Shown here piece by piece: positions 24,373 through 32,353 of a stretch of DNA of 35,679 nucleotides. Below the pieces are notes generated by a model. It did no database searches and had not been told where the DNA came from. It saw only the letters and a list, made by a program, of their open reading frames with translations. This DNA is from Sandarakinorhabdus oryzae. GTDB lineage: Bacteria > Pseudomonadota > Alphaproteobacteria > Sphingomonadales > Sphingomonadaceae. The stretch covers positions 1-35,679 of the forward strand of contig NZ_WNJP01000012.1 in assembly GCF_009733735.1 (NCBI RefSeq), in the 5' to 3' direction. Within the stretch, counting starts at the first letter, position 1. Every line of letters begins with the position of its first letter. The position numbers were made by a program, and so were the translations under genes.

Positions 24373-24390
24373 CGGTCTTGTTACGGCAAA

Positions 24391-24419
24391 ATGACGTATC
24401 AATGACAGTTTGATGACAT
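24391..24419 (-). promoter_or_regulatory. Pho-box-like triple repeat (11-bp phased)
   Basis: On the minus strand ATGTCAT-CAAA-CTGTCAT-TGAT-ACGTCAT places three heptamers at 11-base steps, the layout of PhoB operators (CTGTCAT repeats separated by four A/T-rich bases). It lies between the DUF2269 gene and the urcA-like gene. Its orientation is opposite to both flanking genes, unlike typical PhoB sites, so its target is unclear. Confidence 0.45.
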
Positions 24420-24483
24420 TCTTGTTGCATTGACGTGACAATCGCCGCATCATGCCTCCATCAAGTGTTATGGGAGGTTCGAG

Positions 24484-24795
24484 ATGCGCGTGATGATGGC
24501 TCTGGTTGTTGCAGCGACTCTGGCGGTGCCGGCTGTGGCGGCGGAACGCGGTTATGAACAATCGCAGGTGCGGGTGCAGATCGCCGATCTCGATCTCGCC
24601 ACCGCCGCTGGCCAGCGCGCGCTCGAAAAGCGGATGTCGGTGGCGATGGTGCGCCTGTGCGGTATGCCGGTGATGTTCAGCCGCGATGAGCTCGCCGATC
24701 TCGATGCCTGCCGCGCCGACGCGATGAAGGCCGCTGCGCCGCAGCTCGAAGCCGCCCGCGCACAGCGTGCAGTTGCCGTCGCCTCAACCCGCTGA
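24484..24795 (+). CDS. UrcA family protein, exported
   Basis: This 103-residue protein has a signal peptide ending in AVAA (cleavage near residue 20) and a mature part with the UrcA pattern VQIADLDLATAAGQRALEKR followed by a pair of cysteines (Cys59 and Cys76), which probably form a disulfide in the periplasm. UrcA proteins occur mainly in Sphingomonadales and Caulobacterales, often in many copies; their role is unknown. GGGAGG lies six bases before the ATG. A terminator follows the stop by about 24 bases. Confidence 0.9.
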   Translation: MRVMMALVVAATLAVPAVAAERGYEQSQVRVQIADLDLATAAGQRALEKRMSVAMVRLCGMPVMFSRDELADLDACRADAMKAAAPQLEAARAQRAVAVASTR

Positions 24796-24819
24796 CACCA
24801 GGTTTCTGGTCTGAACCCG

Positions 24820-24849
24820 AAAGGGCCGGTGCCATGCGCCGGCCCTTTT
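24820..24849 (+). terminator. Intrinsic terminator of the urcA-like gene
   Basis: A stem pairs AAAGGGCCGG with CCGGCCCTTT (plus a G-T and two inner GC pairs, loop CAT) and ends in TTTT. The run CCCTTTTGCTTTGGGG after it is the same as after the terminator at 4562-4597. Confidence 0.9.
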
Positions 24850-24855
24850 GCTTTG

Positions 24856-25120
24856 GGGTCTGAGCTCAATAAATCCAACTGCCGGCATGGGCTGGAGAAG
24901 CAACATGGCTAGGCGCGGGCGCGCAGGCGGGGCTTCGCCCCCCGGCAAGCGACCGCAACGACGCCATATTGTCTCTCCAGCCCACCCGGAGGGCGAAGCC
25001 ATGAGGGCCGATGGCGCGCTCGCTCGATTGCCGGGTAGCGCTGCTACCCGGCTGCACTCGCTCACTCCCATCGGCCCTCATGGCTTCGTGACGGCGTTTG
25101 GACTCATTGAGTTCAGACCC
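24856..25120. repeat. Large branched inverted-repeat element (three-way junction)
   Basis: These 265 bases fold on paper into an outer stem with two long side arms. The outer arms are 24856-24878 and 25098-25120 (20 of 23 pairs identical, one more a wobble). Arm A pairs 24888-24909 with 24963-24984 (19 of 22) and carries a tip hairpin at 24929-24941. Arm B pairs 24994-25014 with 25068-25088 (21 of 21, perfect) and is capped by a 10-base-pair hairpin at 25030-25052. No codon pattern of a gene fits it. It could be a structured RNA, an extragenic palindromic repeat, or a non-autonomous mobile element. It sits between the urcA terminator and pccA. Confidence 0.8.
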
Positions 25121-25385
25121 AGAGGGAAGCCGGCGCCGCCCTGCGGGGGAGAGCGGGCAGCGCCGGCCGGGAACGATGCGCTGGCGGCCGGGGTGGGGGA
25201 AGAGGCCAGCCGCGCATGTCGAAACTGCATCGGGGGGCAGATTTCGATGTCACCGTGATGCCCCAGACGGCCACGTGTGGGAAACAAAGCCTCTTTGTCG
25301 CGGTCATCGCCAAAATCGATATGTTGCATGGCCGCGCCGCACCGCTATGGAGCAGGCAGGACCTTGTCACCGAAAGGCGTGCGTC
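25121..25385 (+). other. pccA leader region
   Basis: No gene is supported here. A further hairpin at 25129-25167 pairs GCCGGCGC-c-GCCC with GGGC-a-GCGCCGGC. The frame of pccA stays open through this region back to about 25098, but that part has no resemblance to carboxylases and overlaps the repeat, so it is untranslated leader. A promoter for pccA must lie in or before this stretch; TTGTCG near 25298 with GATATG 17 bases later is only a weak candidate. Confidence 0.5.
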
Positions 25386-27392
25386 TTGTTCAAGAAGATC
25401 CTGATTGCCAACCGTGGTGAAATTGCCTGCCGGGTCATCCGCACGGCGCGGGCGATGGGCATCAAGACGGTGGCGGTCTATTCCGATGCCGACGCCCAGG
25501 CGCTGCATGTGCGCGAAGCGGATGAAGCGGTGCACATCGGCCCATCCCCGGCGGCCGAATCCTATCTGATTGCAGACAAGATCATCGCCGCCTGCAAGGC
25601 CACCGGCGCCGAAGCCGTTCACCCCGGTTATGGCTTCCTGTCGGAACGCGCCAGCTTCGTCGAAGCGCTGTCAGCCGCCGGCATCGCCTTCATCGGGCCG
25701 CCAGCCGGCGCCATCGCCGCCATGGGCGACAAGATCGAATCCAAGCGCCGCGCCAAGGCCGCCGGGGTGAGCGTGGTTCCCGGCTTCGTCGGTGAGATCA
25801 ACGGCACCGATCATGCGGTCGAGATTGCCAATGGCATCGGCTACCCGGTGATGATGAAGGCCAGTGCCGGTGGTGGCGGCAAAGGCATGCGCCTGGCCTG
25901 GAGCGAAGCCGACGTGCGCGAAGGCTTTGACTCGGTCCGCCGCGAAGCGCTCGCCAGCTTCGGCGATGACCGCGTGTTCATCGAGAAGTTCGTCGAACAG
26001 CCGCGCCACATCGAGATCCAGCTGATTGGCGATCAACAGGGCAATATCATCTATTTGAACGAACGCGACTGCTCGATCCAGCGCCGCCACCAGAAGGTCG
26101 TCGAAGAAGCTCCCTCCCCGTTCGTCACGCCGGAAATGCGCAAGGCAATGGGCGAACAGGCCGTCGCCCTGGCGCGCAACGTCGGCTATTTCAGCGCCGG
26201 CACGGTGGAGTTCATCGCCGGCGCCGATCGCAGCTTCTACTTCCTCGAAATGAACACCCGCCTGCAGGTGGAGCATCCGGTCACCGAGTGCATCACCGGC
26301 CTCGACCTGGTCGAGCTGATGATCCGCGTCGCTGCCGGCGAGCAACTGCCCTTCAGCCAGGCCGATGTGCAGCTGAATGGCCACGCCATCGAAACCCGCA
26401 TCTATGCCGAAGACCCGTATCGCGGCTTCCTGCCCTCCATCGGCCGCCTGTCGCGCTGCCAGCCGCCGGAAGCCGGGCACGACGAGGAAGGCCGCCTGGT
26501 CCGCATCGATACCGGCGTCGTCGAAGGCGCTGAAATCTCGATGTTCTATGATCCGATGATCGCCAAGCTGATCACCTGGGGCCCGACCCGCGATGCCGCC
26601 ATCGCCGCGCAAGGCCAGGCGCTGGATCGCTATCTGATCAAGGGCATCAATCACAACATCGATTTCCTGTCGGCGATCATGCAGCACGGCCGATTCCAGG
26701 CCGGCAGCAACGTCACCACCGGCTTCATCGCCGAGGAATATCCCGACGGCTTCCACGGCGCCCCGGTCGCGCCCGAAACCCGTGATGCGCTGATCGCCGC
26801 TGCCGCCATCATCCAGGCCGAGACGGTTGCGCGCGAGCAGCTGATCGACGGGCAATTGTCGGGCGACGGCGCCATCTATGGCATCAACTGGGTCGTCGAA
26901 CTCGATGGCGAGCAGGTGCCGGTGGAAGTGACCGGCGAGGCCGGCAGCCATGAAGTGCTGATCGATGGCCGTGATCTGGTCGTGCAATCGGGCTGGCGCG
27001 TGGGAGACAGCCTGTTCACCGGCACCATCAACGCCGCACCCGTTGCCATCGGCGTCGCCCGGAAGGGCAGCTTCACGCTGCTCACCACCCGCGGCGCCAG
27101 CCACAAGGCCCGCGTGCTCACCCCGCGCGCCGCCGAACTCGCCCGCTTCATGATCCCCAAGGTGCCGCCCGACCTGAGCAAATATCTGCTCTGCCCGATG
27201 CCGGGCCTGGTCGTCTCCATCGCGGTGGCCGAAGGCGACAAGGTCGAAGCCGGCCAGCCGCTGGCGACGGTGGAAGCCATGAAGATGGAGAACATCCTGC
27301 GCGCCGAAAAGGCCGGCACGGTGGCGAAACTGCTGGCCAAGCCGGGGGATAGCCTGGCCGTGGATGCGGTAATCATGGAATTCGAAGGCTGA
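25386..27392 (+). CDS. pccA: Propionyl-CoA carboxylase alpha subunit (biotin carboxylase and carrier)
   Basis: This 668-residue protein has the usual PccA layout: biotin carboxylase domain (1-445) starting FKKILIANRGEIACRVI, ATP-grasp glycine-rich loop KASAGGGGKGM, catalytic EMNTRLQVEHPVTE, a BT linker domain, and a C-terminal biotinyl domain with EAMKMEN, where Lys633 carries biotin. It carboxylates biotin with bicarbonate and ATP and hands the group to PccB. I start at TTG 25386, with AAAGG about eight bases upstream; this gives the standard N-terminus. Methylcrotonyl- or acetyl-CoA carboxylase alternatives are less likely given the partner pccB. Confidence 0.95.
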   Translation: MFKKILIANRGEIACRVIRTARAMGIKTVAVYSDADAQALHVREADEAVHIGPSPAAESYLIADKIIAACKATGAEAVHPGYGFLSERASFVEALSAAGIAFIGPPAGAIAAMGDKIESKRRAKAAGVSVVPGFVGEINGTDHAVEIANGIGYPVMMKASAGGGGKGMRLAWSEADVREGFDSVRREALASFGDDRVFIEKFVEQPRHIEIQLIGDQQGNIIYLNERDCSIQRRHQKVVEEAPSPFVTPEMRKAMGEQAVALARNVGYFSAGTVEFIAGADRSFYFLEMNTRLQVEHPVTECITGLDLVELMIRVAAGEQLPFSQADVQLNGHAIETRIYAEDPYRGFLPSIGRLSRCQPPEAGHDEEGRLVRIDTGVVEGAEISMFYDPMIAKLITWGPTRDAAIAAQGQALDRYLIKGINHNIDFLSAIMQHGRFQAGSNVTTGFIAEEYPDGFHGAPVAPETRDALIAAAAIIQAETVAREQLIDGQLSGDGAIYGINWVVELDGEQVPVEVTGEAGSHEVLIDGRDLVVQSGWRVGDSLFTGTINAAPVAIGVARKGSFTLLTTRGASHKARVLTPRAAELARFMIPKVPPDLSKYLLCPMPGLVVSIAVAEGDKVEAGQPLATVEAMKMENILRAEKAGTVAKLLAKPGDSLAVDAVIMEFEG

Positions 27393-27500
27393 GCCTCAGC
27401 CGGCCAGCACCGCAAGTGATGACCGACAGGGGCGGCGCGGCAAGGGGATGTCAGTGGTCGGCGTGGCCCAGCGCTGCTATGGCCGGGCGTTGAGGCCCTT

Positions 27501-28013
27501 TCAGGCCAGCAGCGGGGCCAACGCCCCTTCATGCCTGAGCAGCCAGGCCTTGCGTTCCACGCCGCCGGCATAGCCGGTCAATGCGCCGCTGGTGCCGATC
27601 ACCCGGTGGCAGGGCACGACGATGCCGATCGGATTGGCGCCGTTGGCCAGGCCGACAGCGCGGCTGGCGGACGGCTGGCCGATGGCGGCGGCGAGCTGGC
27701 CATAGCTGCGGGTTTCTCCGGCCGGAATCTGGCGCAGGGCGGCCCAGACGCGGCGCTGGAAGGTGCTGCCGATGCCGGCCACCGGCACGGCATCAAGCGC
27801 GGCCATGTCGCCGGCGAAATAGGCGGTGACGGCGGCGCTGAGTGCGGCAGGGGCCGGCCCTTCGGTCAGCGTGGCGCCCCGGTGGTGGCGGACGAACAGG
27901 CGGTGCAACCGCTCGGCATAGTCGGCGAAATCCAGCGCGTGCAGCGTGCCGTCGGCAGCGGTGATGGCAAGCAGATCGGCCAGCGGACTGGACAGGCGGG
28001 AGAGGGTGAACAT
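27501..28013 (-). CDS. ogt: Methylated-DNA-[protein]-cysteine S-methyltransferase
   Basis: This 170-residue DNA repair protein takes alkyl groups from O6-alkylguanine onto its own cysteine. The active site is IVVPCHRVIG with Cys135, and the helix-turn-helix has SYGQLAAAIGQPSASRAVG with the arginine finger. The N-terminal domain is short and lacks the Ada zinc site, so it is of Ogt type. I start at ATG 28013, preceded by GAAGAG; ATG 28028 and 28052 are further upstream but less well placed. The 108 bases between pccA and this convergent stop hold no clear terminator. Confidence 0.93.
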   Translation of the reverse strand: MFTLSRLSSPLADLLAITAADGTLHALDFADYAERLHRLFVRHHRGATLTEGPAPAALSAAVTAYFAGDMAALDAVPVAGIGSTFQRRVWAALRQIPAGETRSYGQLAAAIGQPSASRAVGLANGANPIGIVVPCHRVIGTSGALTGYAGGVERKAWLLRHEGALAPLLA

Positions 28014-28109
28014 GGCGTGTCTCTTCATCGGAAGGGCTGTCATGCCCTGCAACTACACGCCTTCACCCTCTGTCGCTGGCGGAAATCCGCCATCATGTCC
28101 GGCAGGTGA

Positions 28110-29597
28110 TCAGCTGCGGCAGGACAGGCCACCCAGATTGTTGACCCCACATTCGGCGCGCTGGTCACCCACGGCAAAGCGCACCAGCAGTGCGCCCGCC
28201 CCCGACAGGCGCACGACATCGGCCACCGATCGGACCGGCTGGCCGCCCAGCGTTTCGATCAGCGCGCCGGGGCGCAGGAACTGCGCGGCCGGGGCGCCCT
28301 GGTCGATCGCCACCACCACCACGCCTTGTTCGGGCAGGCCCGCACCCAATTCCTGGGCATAGGCCGGGGACAGGTTGGCCACGGTCACGCCGGTCAGGAT
28401 CGAGCGGCCAGCGATGCGGGTGATGGTGCGCGGCGGATTTTCGGGCGGCGGCGCAAGCGTCACCGGCACCTGGGTGTTGGCGCCGTTCCGCCACAATTGC
28501 ACGGACAGCGTCTTGCCCACGCCTTCAGTGGCAAGGCTGTACCGCAGCTGGCCGCCATTGGCGACTTCCTTGCCATCAACACTGCGCAGCACATCGCCGG
28601 GCTTGATGCCGGCGCGCGCACCGGGGCTGCCCGGCACCACCGCCGTCACCAGCAGGCCGCCCGGCCGGTCGAGACCGAGCTGCTTGGCCGTATCGGCGGT
28701 CAACGCCTCACCTTCGACGCCGATCCAGCCCGAAACCAGCTTGCCCTTTTCGGCCGCATTCAGGAACACGCGCACCATCTTCGACGGAATGGCAAAGCCG
28801 ATGCCGTTCGATCCGCCATCGCGGCTGTAGATCGCCGTGGGCACGCCGATCAGCCGCCCGCGCGCATCGAGCAGCGCACCGCCCGAATTGCCGGGATTGA
28901 TCGCGGCATCGGTCTGGATGAAGAACTGCCAATCCGAAACACCGATGCCGGTGCGGGCCAGGGCCGAAACGATGCCGGTCGTCACCGTCTGGCCGACGCC
29001 GAACGGGTTGCCGATGGCCACCGTGACGTCGCCCACTTCCACCCGGTCACTGTCGGCCATGCGGATCACCGGCAGCACGGCACCGCCGGTATCCACCTTC
29101 AGCAACGCCAGGTCGAGGCGCGGATCGGCAAACAGCACCCTGGCCTTGAACTCGCGACGGTCAGCGAGCGCGACCAGGATCTGGTCGGCGCCATCGACGA
29201 CGTGGTTGTTGGTGATGATCAGGCCATCGGCGCCAACGATGACGCCCGATCCCAATGATTGCGAGACGCGCGGCTGCACGGGGGCACCGCCAAAGAATTG
29301 CTGGATGAAGGCTTCATTGGCGCTGCGCGGGCGGCGATCGACCTTGGCGGTATAGACGTTGACGACGGCCGGCGCGGCGGCCTTGACCACCGGGGCAAAG
29401 CTCAGGGCGACCTGGCCGGCGGCCGGCACGGCACGCGGCACGTCGGTCGTGTCCATCGGCGGAATCTGGGCCGCCACATGCCCGGTGTCGGAAATGCGGG
29501 CGACACCCACCGCCAGGCCGACGCCGGCCAGCAGCCCGAGCGCGACACCACCGGCCAGTTTCAGCTTTTCGACCATGGAGAAGACAATCCTGTTCAT
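28110..29597 (-). CDS. DegP/DegQ-like periplasmic serine protease (two PDZ domains)
   Basis: This 495-residue HtrA-family protease has a membrane-anchoring or signal segment at 14-34, a trypsin-like domain with triad His132 (TNNHVVD), Asp162 (DPRLDLALLKVD) and Ser238 (NPGNSGGAL), then two PDZ domains at about 285-375 and 400-480. Such proteins degrade or refold damaged envelope proteins. Unlike DegP, the N-terminus may remain as an anchor, as in DegS. A C-terminal pair of cysteines in AECGVNNLGGLSC is uncommon. ATG 29597 is chosen; ATG 29576 is an option. It is divergent from the GST gene. Confidence 0.93.
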   Translation of the reverse strand: MNRIVFSMVEKLKLAGGVALGLLAGVGLAVGVARISDTGHVAAQIPPMDTTDVPRAVPAAGQVALSFAPVVKAAAPAVVNVYTAKVDRRPRSANEAFIQQFFGGAPVQPRVSQSLGSGVIVGADGLIITNNHVVDGADQILVALADRREFKARVLFADPRLDLALLKVDTGGAVLPVIRMADSDRVEVGDVTVAIGNPFGVGQTVTTGIVSALARTGIGVSDWQFFIQTDAAINPGNSGGALLDARGRLIGVPTAIYSRDGGSNGIGFAIPSKMVRVFLNAAEKGKLVSGWIGVEGEALTADTAKQLGLDRPGGLLVTAVVPGSPGARAGIKPGDVLRSVDGKEVANGGQLRYSLATEGVGKTLSVQLWRNGANTQVPVTLAPPPENPPRTITRIAGRSILTGVTVANLSPAYAQELGAGLPEQGVVVVAIDQGAPAAQFLRPGALIETLGGQPVRSVADVVRLSGAGALLVRFAVGDQRAECGVNNLGGLSCRS

Positions 29598-29672
29598 TAT
29601 GCCGAGATTGCTGGGCGAAGTTTAAGCAGTCATGAATATGGGAGCCATTTCGGCTTTGCGAAGGGGGGCGAG

Positions 29673-30299
29673 ATGAAACTCTGGCACTGCCGCGATGCGC
29701 GCAGCTTCCGGCCGCTGTGGGCGCTCGAAGAACTCGGCCTGCCCTATGAGCTGGTGCTGCTGCCCTTCCCGCCGCGCTGGATGGAGCCGGGCTGGCTCGA
29801 CATCAACCCGCTCGGCACCATCCCCTTTTTCACCGATGGTGACGTGCAGATGACCGAGAGCGCTGCCATCTGCCAGTATCTGGCGGAACGCTATGGGCGG
29901 GATGGGGCGGGCCGCCTGCATGTGCTGCCGGATGACTCGCGCTATGGCGCCTATCTCAACTTCCTGCACCAGTCCGACGCGACGCTCACCTTTCCGCAGA
30001 CTTTGGTGTTCCGCTATGCCGTGCTGGAAAAGCCGGAAAACCGCATCCCCAAGGTTGCCGAGGATTACAAGCGCTGGTTCCTGGCCCGCACGGTCTGGGC
30101 CGAACGCACATTGTCGGATGGGCGGCCATGGCTGTGCGGCGATGATTTCACCATGGCCGATATCGCGGTCGCCTATGCGCTGCTGTTTGCCGGCAATCTC
30201 GGCCACCTGGGCGAAGTTGGCCCACATCTCCTGTCATTCTGGGAGCGAGCCCAAGCCCGCGACGGCTTCCAGCGCGCCAAGGCGGCGCAGCGGGGCTAG
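29673..30299 (+). CDS. Glutathione S-transferase family protein
   Basis: This 208-residue cytosolic GST has a thioredoxin-like N-terminal domain (1-80) with RSFRPLWALEELGLPYELV, the cis-proline region GTIPFF, and the glutathione-binding TESAAICQYLAERY. The all-helical C-terminal domain ends with DFTMADIAVAYAL, the capping-box helix. Substrates of this class are varied. AAGGGGGG lies about five bases before the ATG. Its TAG stop overlaps the stop of the opposing DUF952 gene (CTAG). Confidence 0.92.
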   Translation: MKLWHCRDARSFRPLWALEELGLPYELVLLPFPPRWMEPGWLDINPLGTIPFFTDGDVQMTESAAICQYLAERYGRDGAGRLHVLPDDSRYGAYLNFLHQSDATLTFPQTLVFRYAVLEKPENRIPKVAEDYKRWFLARTVWAERTLSDGRPWLCGDDFTMADIAVAYALLFAGNLGHLGEVGPHLLSFWERAQARDGFQRAKAAQRG

Positions 30300-30595
30300 G
30301 CCGGCTTCACGGCCACCACCTCGTCCAGCCTGAGCGGCCGATAGAGGTGTGGGAACAATTGCCCGCCACGGCTTTCCTCCCACTTCAGGTCCGCTGCCAG
30401 CGCATCGGCATCGACCGTCAACGCCACCACGCCCGCCTCTGCGGCAAACCACTTCGCCAGCGTGCCCGGCGCCTGTCCGGGCGTTGAAAGATGGATGAAA
30501 CCATCGCGCAAATCGTCAGGCGACCCGGCAAAGACGCCGTCCGCCTGGAACTGCAACCATTCGCTGGCGCGCAGCAGCTTGATGATCGGGGTCAT
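30296..30595 (-). CDS. DUF952 domain protein
   Basis: This 99-residue protein begins MTPIIKLLRASEWLQFQADG and contains DGFIHLSTPGQAPGTLAKWF and the end GGQLFPHLYRPL, the DUF952 pattern (fold related to glutathione S-transferase neighbours or ADP-ribosyl transferase-like proteins in some databases; function unknown). ATG 30595 is supported by GAGAGG four bases upstream and overlaps the cyclophilin-like stop by four bases (ATGA). It is the last gene of the minus-strand chain starting at 33534. Confidence 0.87.
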   Translation of the reverse strand: MTPIIKLLRASEWLQFQADGVFAGSPDDLRDGFIHLSTPGQAPGTLAKWFAAEAGVVALTVDADALAADLKWEESRGGQLFPHLYRPLRLDEVVAVKPA

Positions 30596-31509
30596 CTTGC
30601 CTCTCGAACCGGCACCTTCAGCGTGCACAGATCGGCGGCGCCGGCCGGGCGGACGAAGAAGCCGGTGCGGTTGGCGCGGGCCTGCACCACGGCAGCAAAG
30701 CTGGGCGAGGCCGTGTCCATCATCTGCCAGCGTGGGAAACCGGGGATCTGGCTGGCGAGCCGGACCTGGGTGATCTTCACCCGGCTGCTCTCGTCCTTGT
30801 AGAAGCCCAGCGCCTCGGTGCCGCGCGGCAGGGCAGCGTGCGGCTCGATACCGGCGAGCACGCGGCCGACATTGGCGATGTTGCGATCAAGATGGCGCGG
30901 GCCGTGGCCAATCACCGTGTAAAGTTCGGCGCCGTCGCCGGTGTCGGGCGGCATGTCGCGGCCGACACCCACCGTGCCGTAACAATGCGCCAGCCAGGCG
31001 GTGCCGGCCTTGGCGTCGCGCGCCGCCTGCCAGCCGGAAATCCAGCCGGCTTCGGCATATGTGTCCTTGTACGGCGACGGCGTGAAGGCGAGGCCCCTGG
31101 CGCTGCGCTCATATTCCGCCGGCAGCCGCTCAGGCCGCACACGTTGTTCGCGCACATCCGGCGGCTGGCTCACCACCGCCTTGCCGTCCAGCGGTTTCGC
31201 CGCCCACTGCACGACATAATTGTCCTGCACGCGCACAATGCGGCCATCATCGAAGCGGCCGGCCTTCACCAGCGCCTTGATCGCGGCGACGTGCTGCGGC
31301 GCGAATTGCGGGGCGAGCTGCACCACCATGCGGCCCACCGCGGTGTCCATCACCATGATGTCATCCGGGTCGATCGCCAACCAGTGCGCGGCCGGAGACG
31401 CGTCGATGATCTGGTCAGCCGACGTGTTGGCCAGCGCCGCAGGGACTTGGGGTGGCGGCGCCTGCGCCATCAGCAGCGGCGCGGCGAGCGGGGGAAGCAA
31501 TTTCTTCAT
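30592..31509 (-). CDS. Cyclophilin-type peptidyl-prolyl isomerase, exported
   Basis: This 305-residue protein has a short N-terminal export signal (MKKLLPPLAAPLLMAQA) and a cyclophilin-like domain with TAVGRMVVQLAPQFAPQHVAAIKALVKAG, then DDGRIVRVQDNYVVQW. It is longer than a basic cyclophilin and contains an inserted segment with several Pro and Asp residues around 110-185. Isomerase activity towards prolines in the periplasm is likely but key residues of the classical cyclophilin pocket are only partly visible. It overlaps DUF952 and msrB by four and one bases. Confidence 0.82.
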   Translation of the reverse strand: MKKLLPPLAAPLLMAQAPPPQVPAALANTSADQIIDASPAAHWLAIDPDDIMVMDTAVGRMVVQLAPQFAPQHVAAIKALVKAGRFDDGRIVRVQDNYVVQWAAKPLDGKAVVSQPPDVREQRVRPERLPAEYERSARGLAFTPSPYKDTYAEAGWISGWQAARDAKAGTAWLAHCYGTVGVGRDMPPDTGDGAELYTVIGHGPRHLDRNIANVGRVLAGIEPHAALPRGTEALGFYKDESSRVKITQVRLASQIPGFPRWQMMDTASPSFAAVVQARANRTGFFVRPAGAADLCTLKVPVREAR

Positions 31510-31871
31510 CAGGCTTCATCCGCCACGAAATCGAGTGCCAGGCCGTTGATGCAGTGCCGCAGCCCAGTCGGCGGCGGACCGTCCGGAAACACATGGCCCA
31601 GGTGTCCGCCACAGCCGGCGCAATGGACTTCGGTACGGATCATGCCGTGGCTCACGTCGGTCTTGGTCCCGACCGCGCCTTCCACCGCATCCCAGAAGCT
31701 CGGCCAGCCGGAGCCGGAGTTGTATTTCGTGCTCGAATGATAGAGCAGCGCACCGCAGCCGGCGCAGTGATAATCGCCGCTGCGCTTTTCATCATTCAGC
31801 GGCGAGGTGAACGGCCGCTCGGTGGCATGTTCGAACAGCACGGCGCGGGCTTCGGGACTAAGGCAGCTCAT
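31509..31871 (-). CDS. msrB: Peptide-methionine (R)-S-oxide reductase
   Basis: This 120-residue MsrB repairs oxidised methionine of R configuration. Zinc is held by Cys36/Cys39 (CAGC) and Cys84/Cys87 (CAGC), and the catalytic cysteine is Cys107 in RHCINGLALDF. The recognition stretch NSGSGWPSFW is present. No signal peptide, so it acts in the cytoplasm. The usual resolving cysteine near the N-terminus is uncertain here. It overlaps ruvX by one base (TGATG) and lies ahead of the cyclophilin-like gene. Confidence 0.95.
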   Translation of the reverse strand: MSCLSPEARAVLFEHATERPFTSPLNDEKRSGDYHCAGCGALLYHSSTKYNSGSGWPSFWDAVEGAVGTKTDVSHGMIRTEVHCAGCGGHLGHVFPDGPPPTGLRHCINGLALDFVADEA

Positions 31872-32353
31872 CAGACTCTCCAGCGTGCTAACGCATCAAT
31901 CGCGCCTTGCAGGATATAGCTCGCGGCCAGCCTGTCCACCCGTTCCGCCCGCCGCGCGCGCGACAGATCCTCGGCGATCATGGCGCGCTCCACCGCGGCG
32001 GTGGACCAGCGTTCATCCCACAGCAGCACCGGCAGGCCGAGCACGGCGACATTGCGCGCAAAGGCCCGCACCGATTGGGTGCGCGACGAGTCCGTGCCGT
32101 CCATGTTGAGCGGCAGGCCGATCACCAGGCCCCGCAACCGCTCCTTGTCCACCCAGGCCTTGAGTTCGGCGAGGTCGGCCGCAAATTTGCTGCGCGCGAT
32201 GGTGTGGGCCGGGCTGGCAAAGCTCCAGCTGGCGTCGCAGGTGGCGAGCCCGATGGTCTTGGTGCCCACGTCCAGCCCGCCCAGCCGGCCACCGTCAGGC
32301 AGCACGGCCGCATAGTCCGGCGCCGAGGCCGTGATCAGCGTTCCGCCTTCCAT
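31871..32353 (-). CDS. ruvX: Holliday junction resolvase-like / pre-16S rRNA nuclease (YqgF)
   Basis: This 160-residue RNase H-fold protein has [12 protein letters not shown] with the catalytic Asp28, the [12 protein letters not shown] motif and LLWDERWST with a second acidic cluster, then a conserved Asp in [11 protein letters not shown]. YqgF matures 16S rRNA 5' ends; the Holliday junction role is less secure. The ATG at 32353 overlaps the DUF3089 gene by 19 bases; an in-frame ATG far upstream would lie within that gene and is rejected. Confidence 0.92.
   Translation of the reverse strand: MEGGTLITASAPDYAAVLPDGGRLGGLDVGTKTIGLATCDASWSFASPAHTIARSKFAADLAELKAWVDKERLRGLVIGLPLNMDGTDSSRTQSVRAFARNVAVLGLPVLLWDERWSTAAVERAMIAEDLSRARRAERVDRLAASYILQGAIDALARWRV

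Noticed and set aside
22918-24561. A 547-codon open frame on the minus strand opposite pccB and the DUF2269 gene
   Set aside because: Same antisense artefact; low-complexity His/Gly/Gln-rich product and no ribosome site.
24866-25081. Small frames on both strands inside the branched repeat
   Set aside because: They result from the symmetric sequence and encode nothing recognisable; the paired arms explain the region better.
25098-25385. Upstream extension of pccA by 96 codons
   Set aside because: It starts in the repeat element and has no resemblance to any biotin carboxylase; the family N-terminus begins at 25386.
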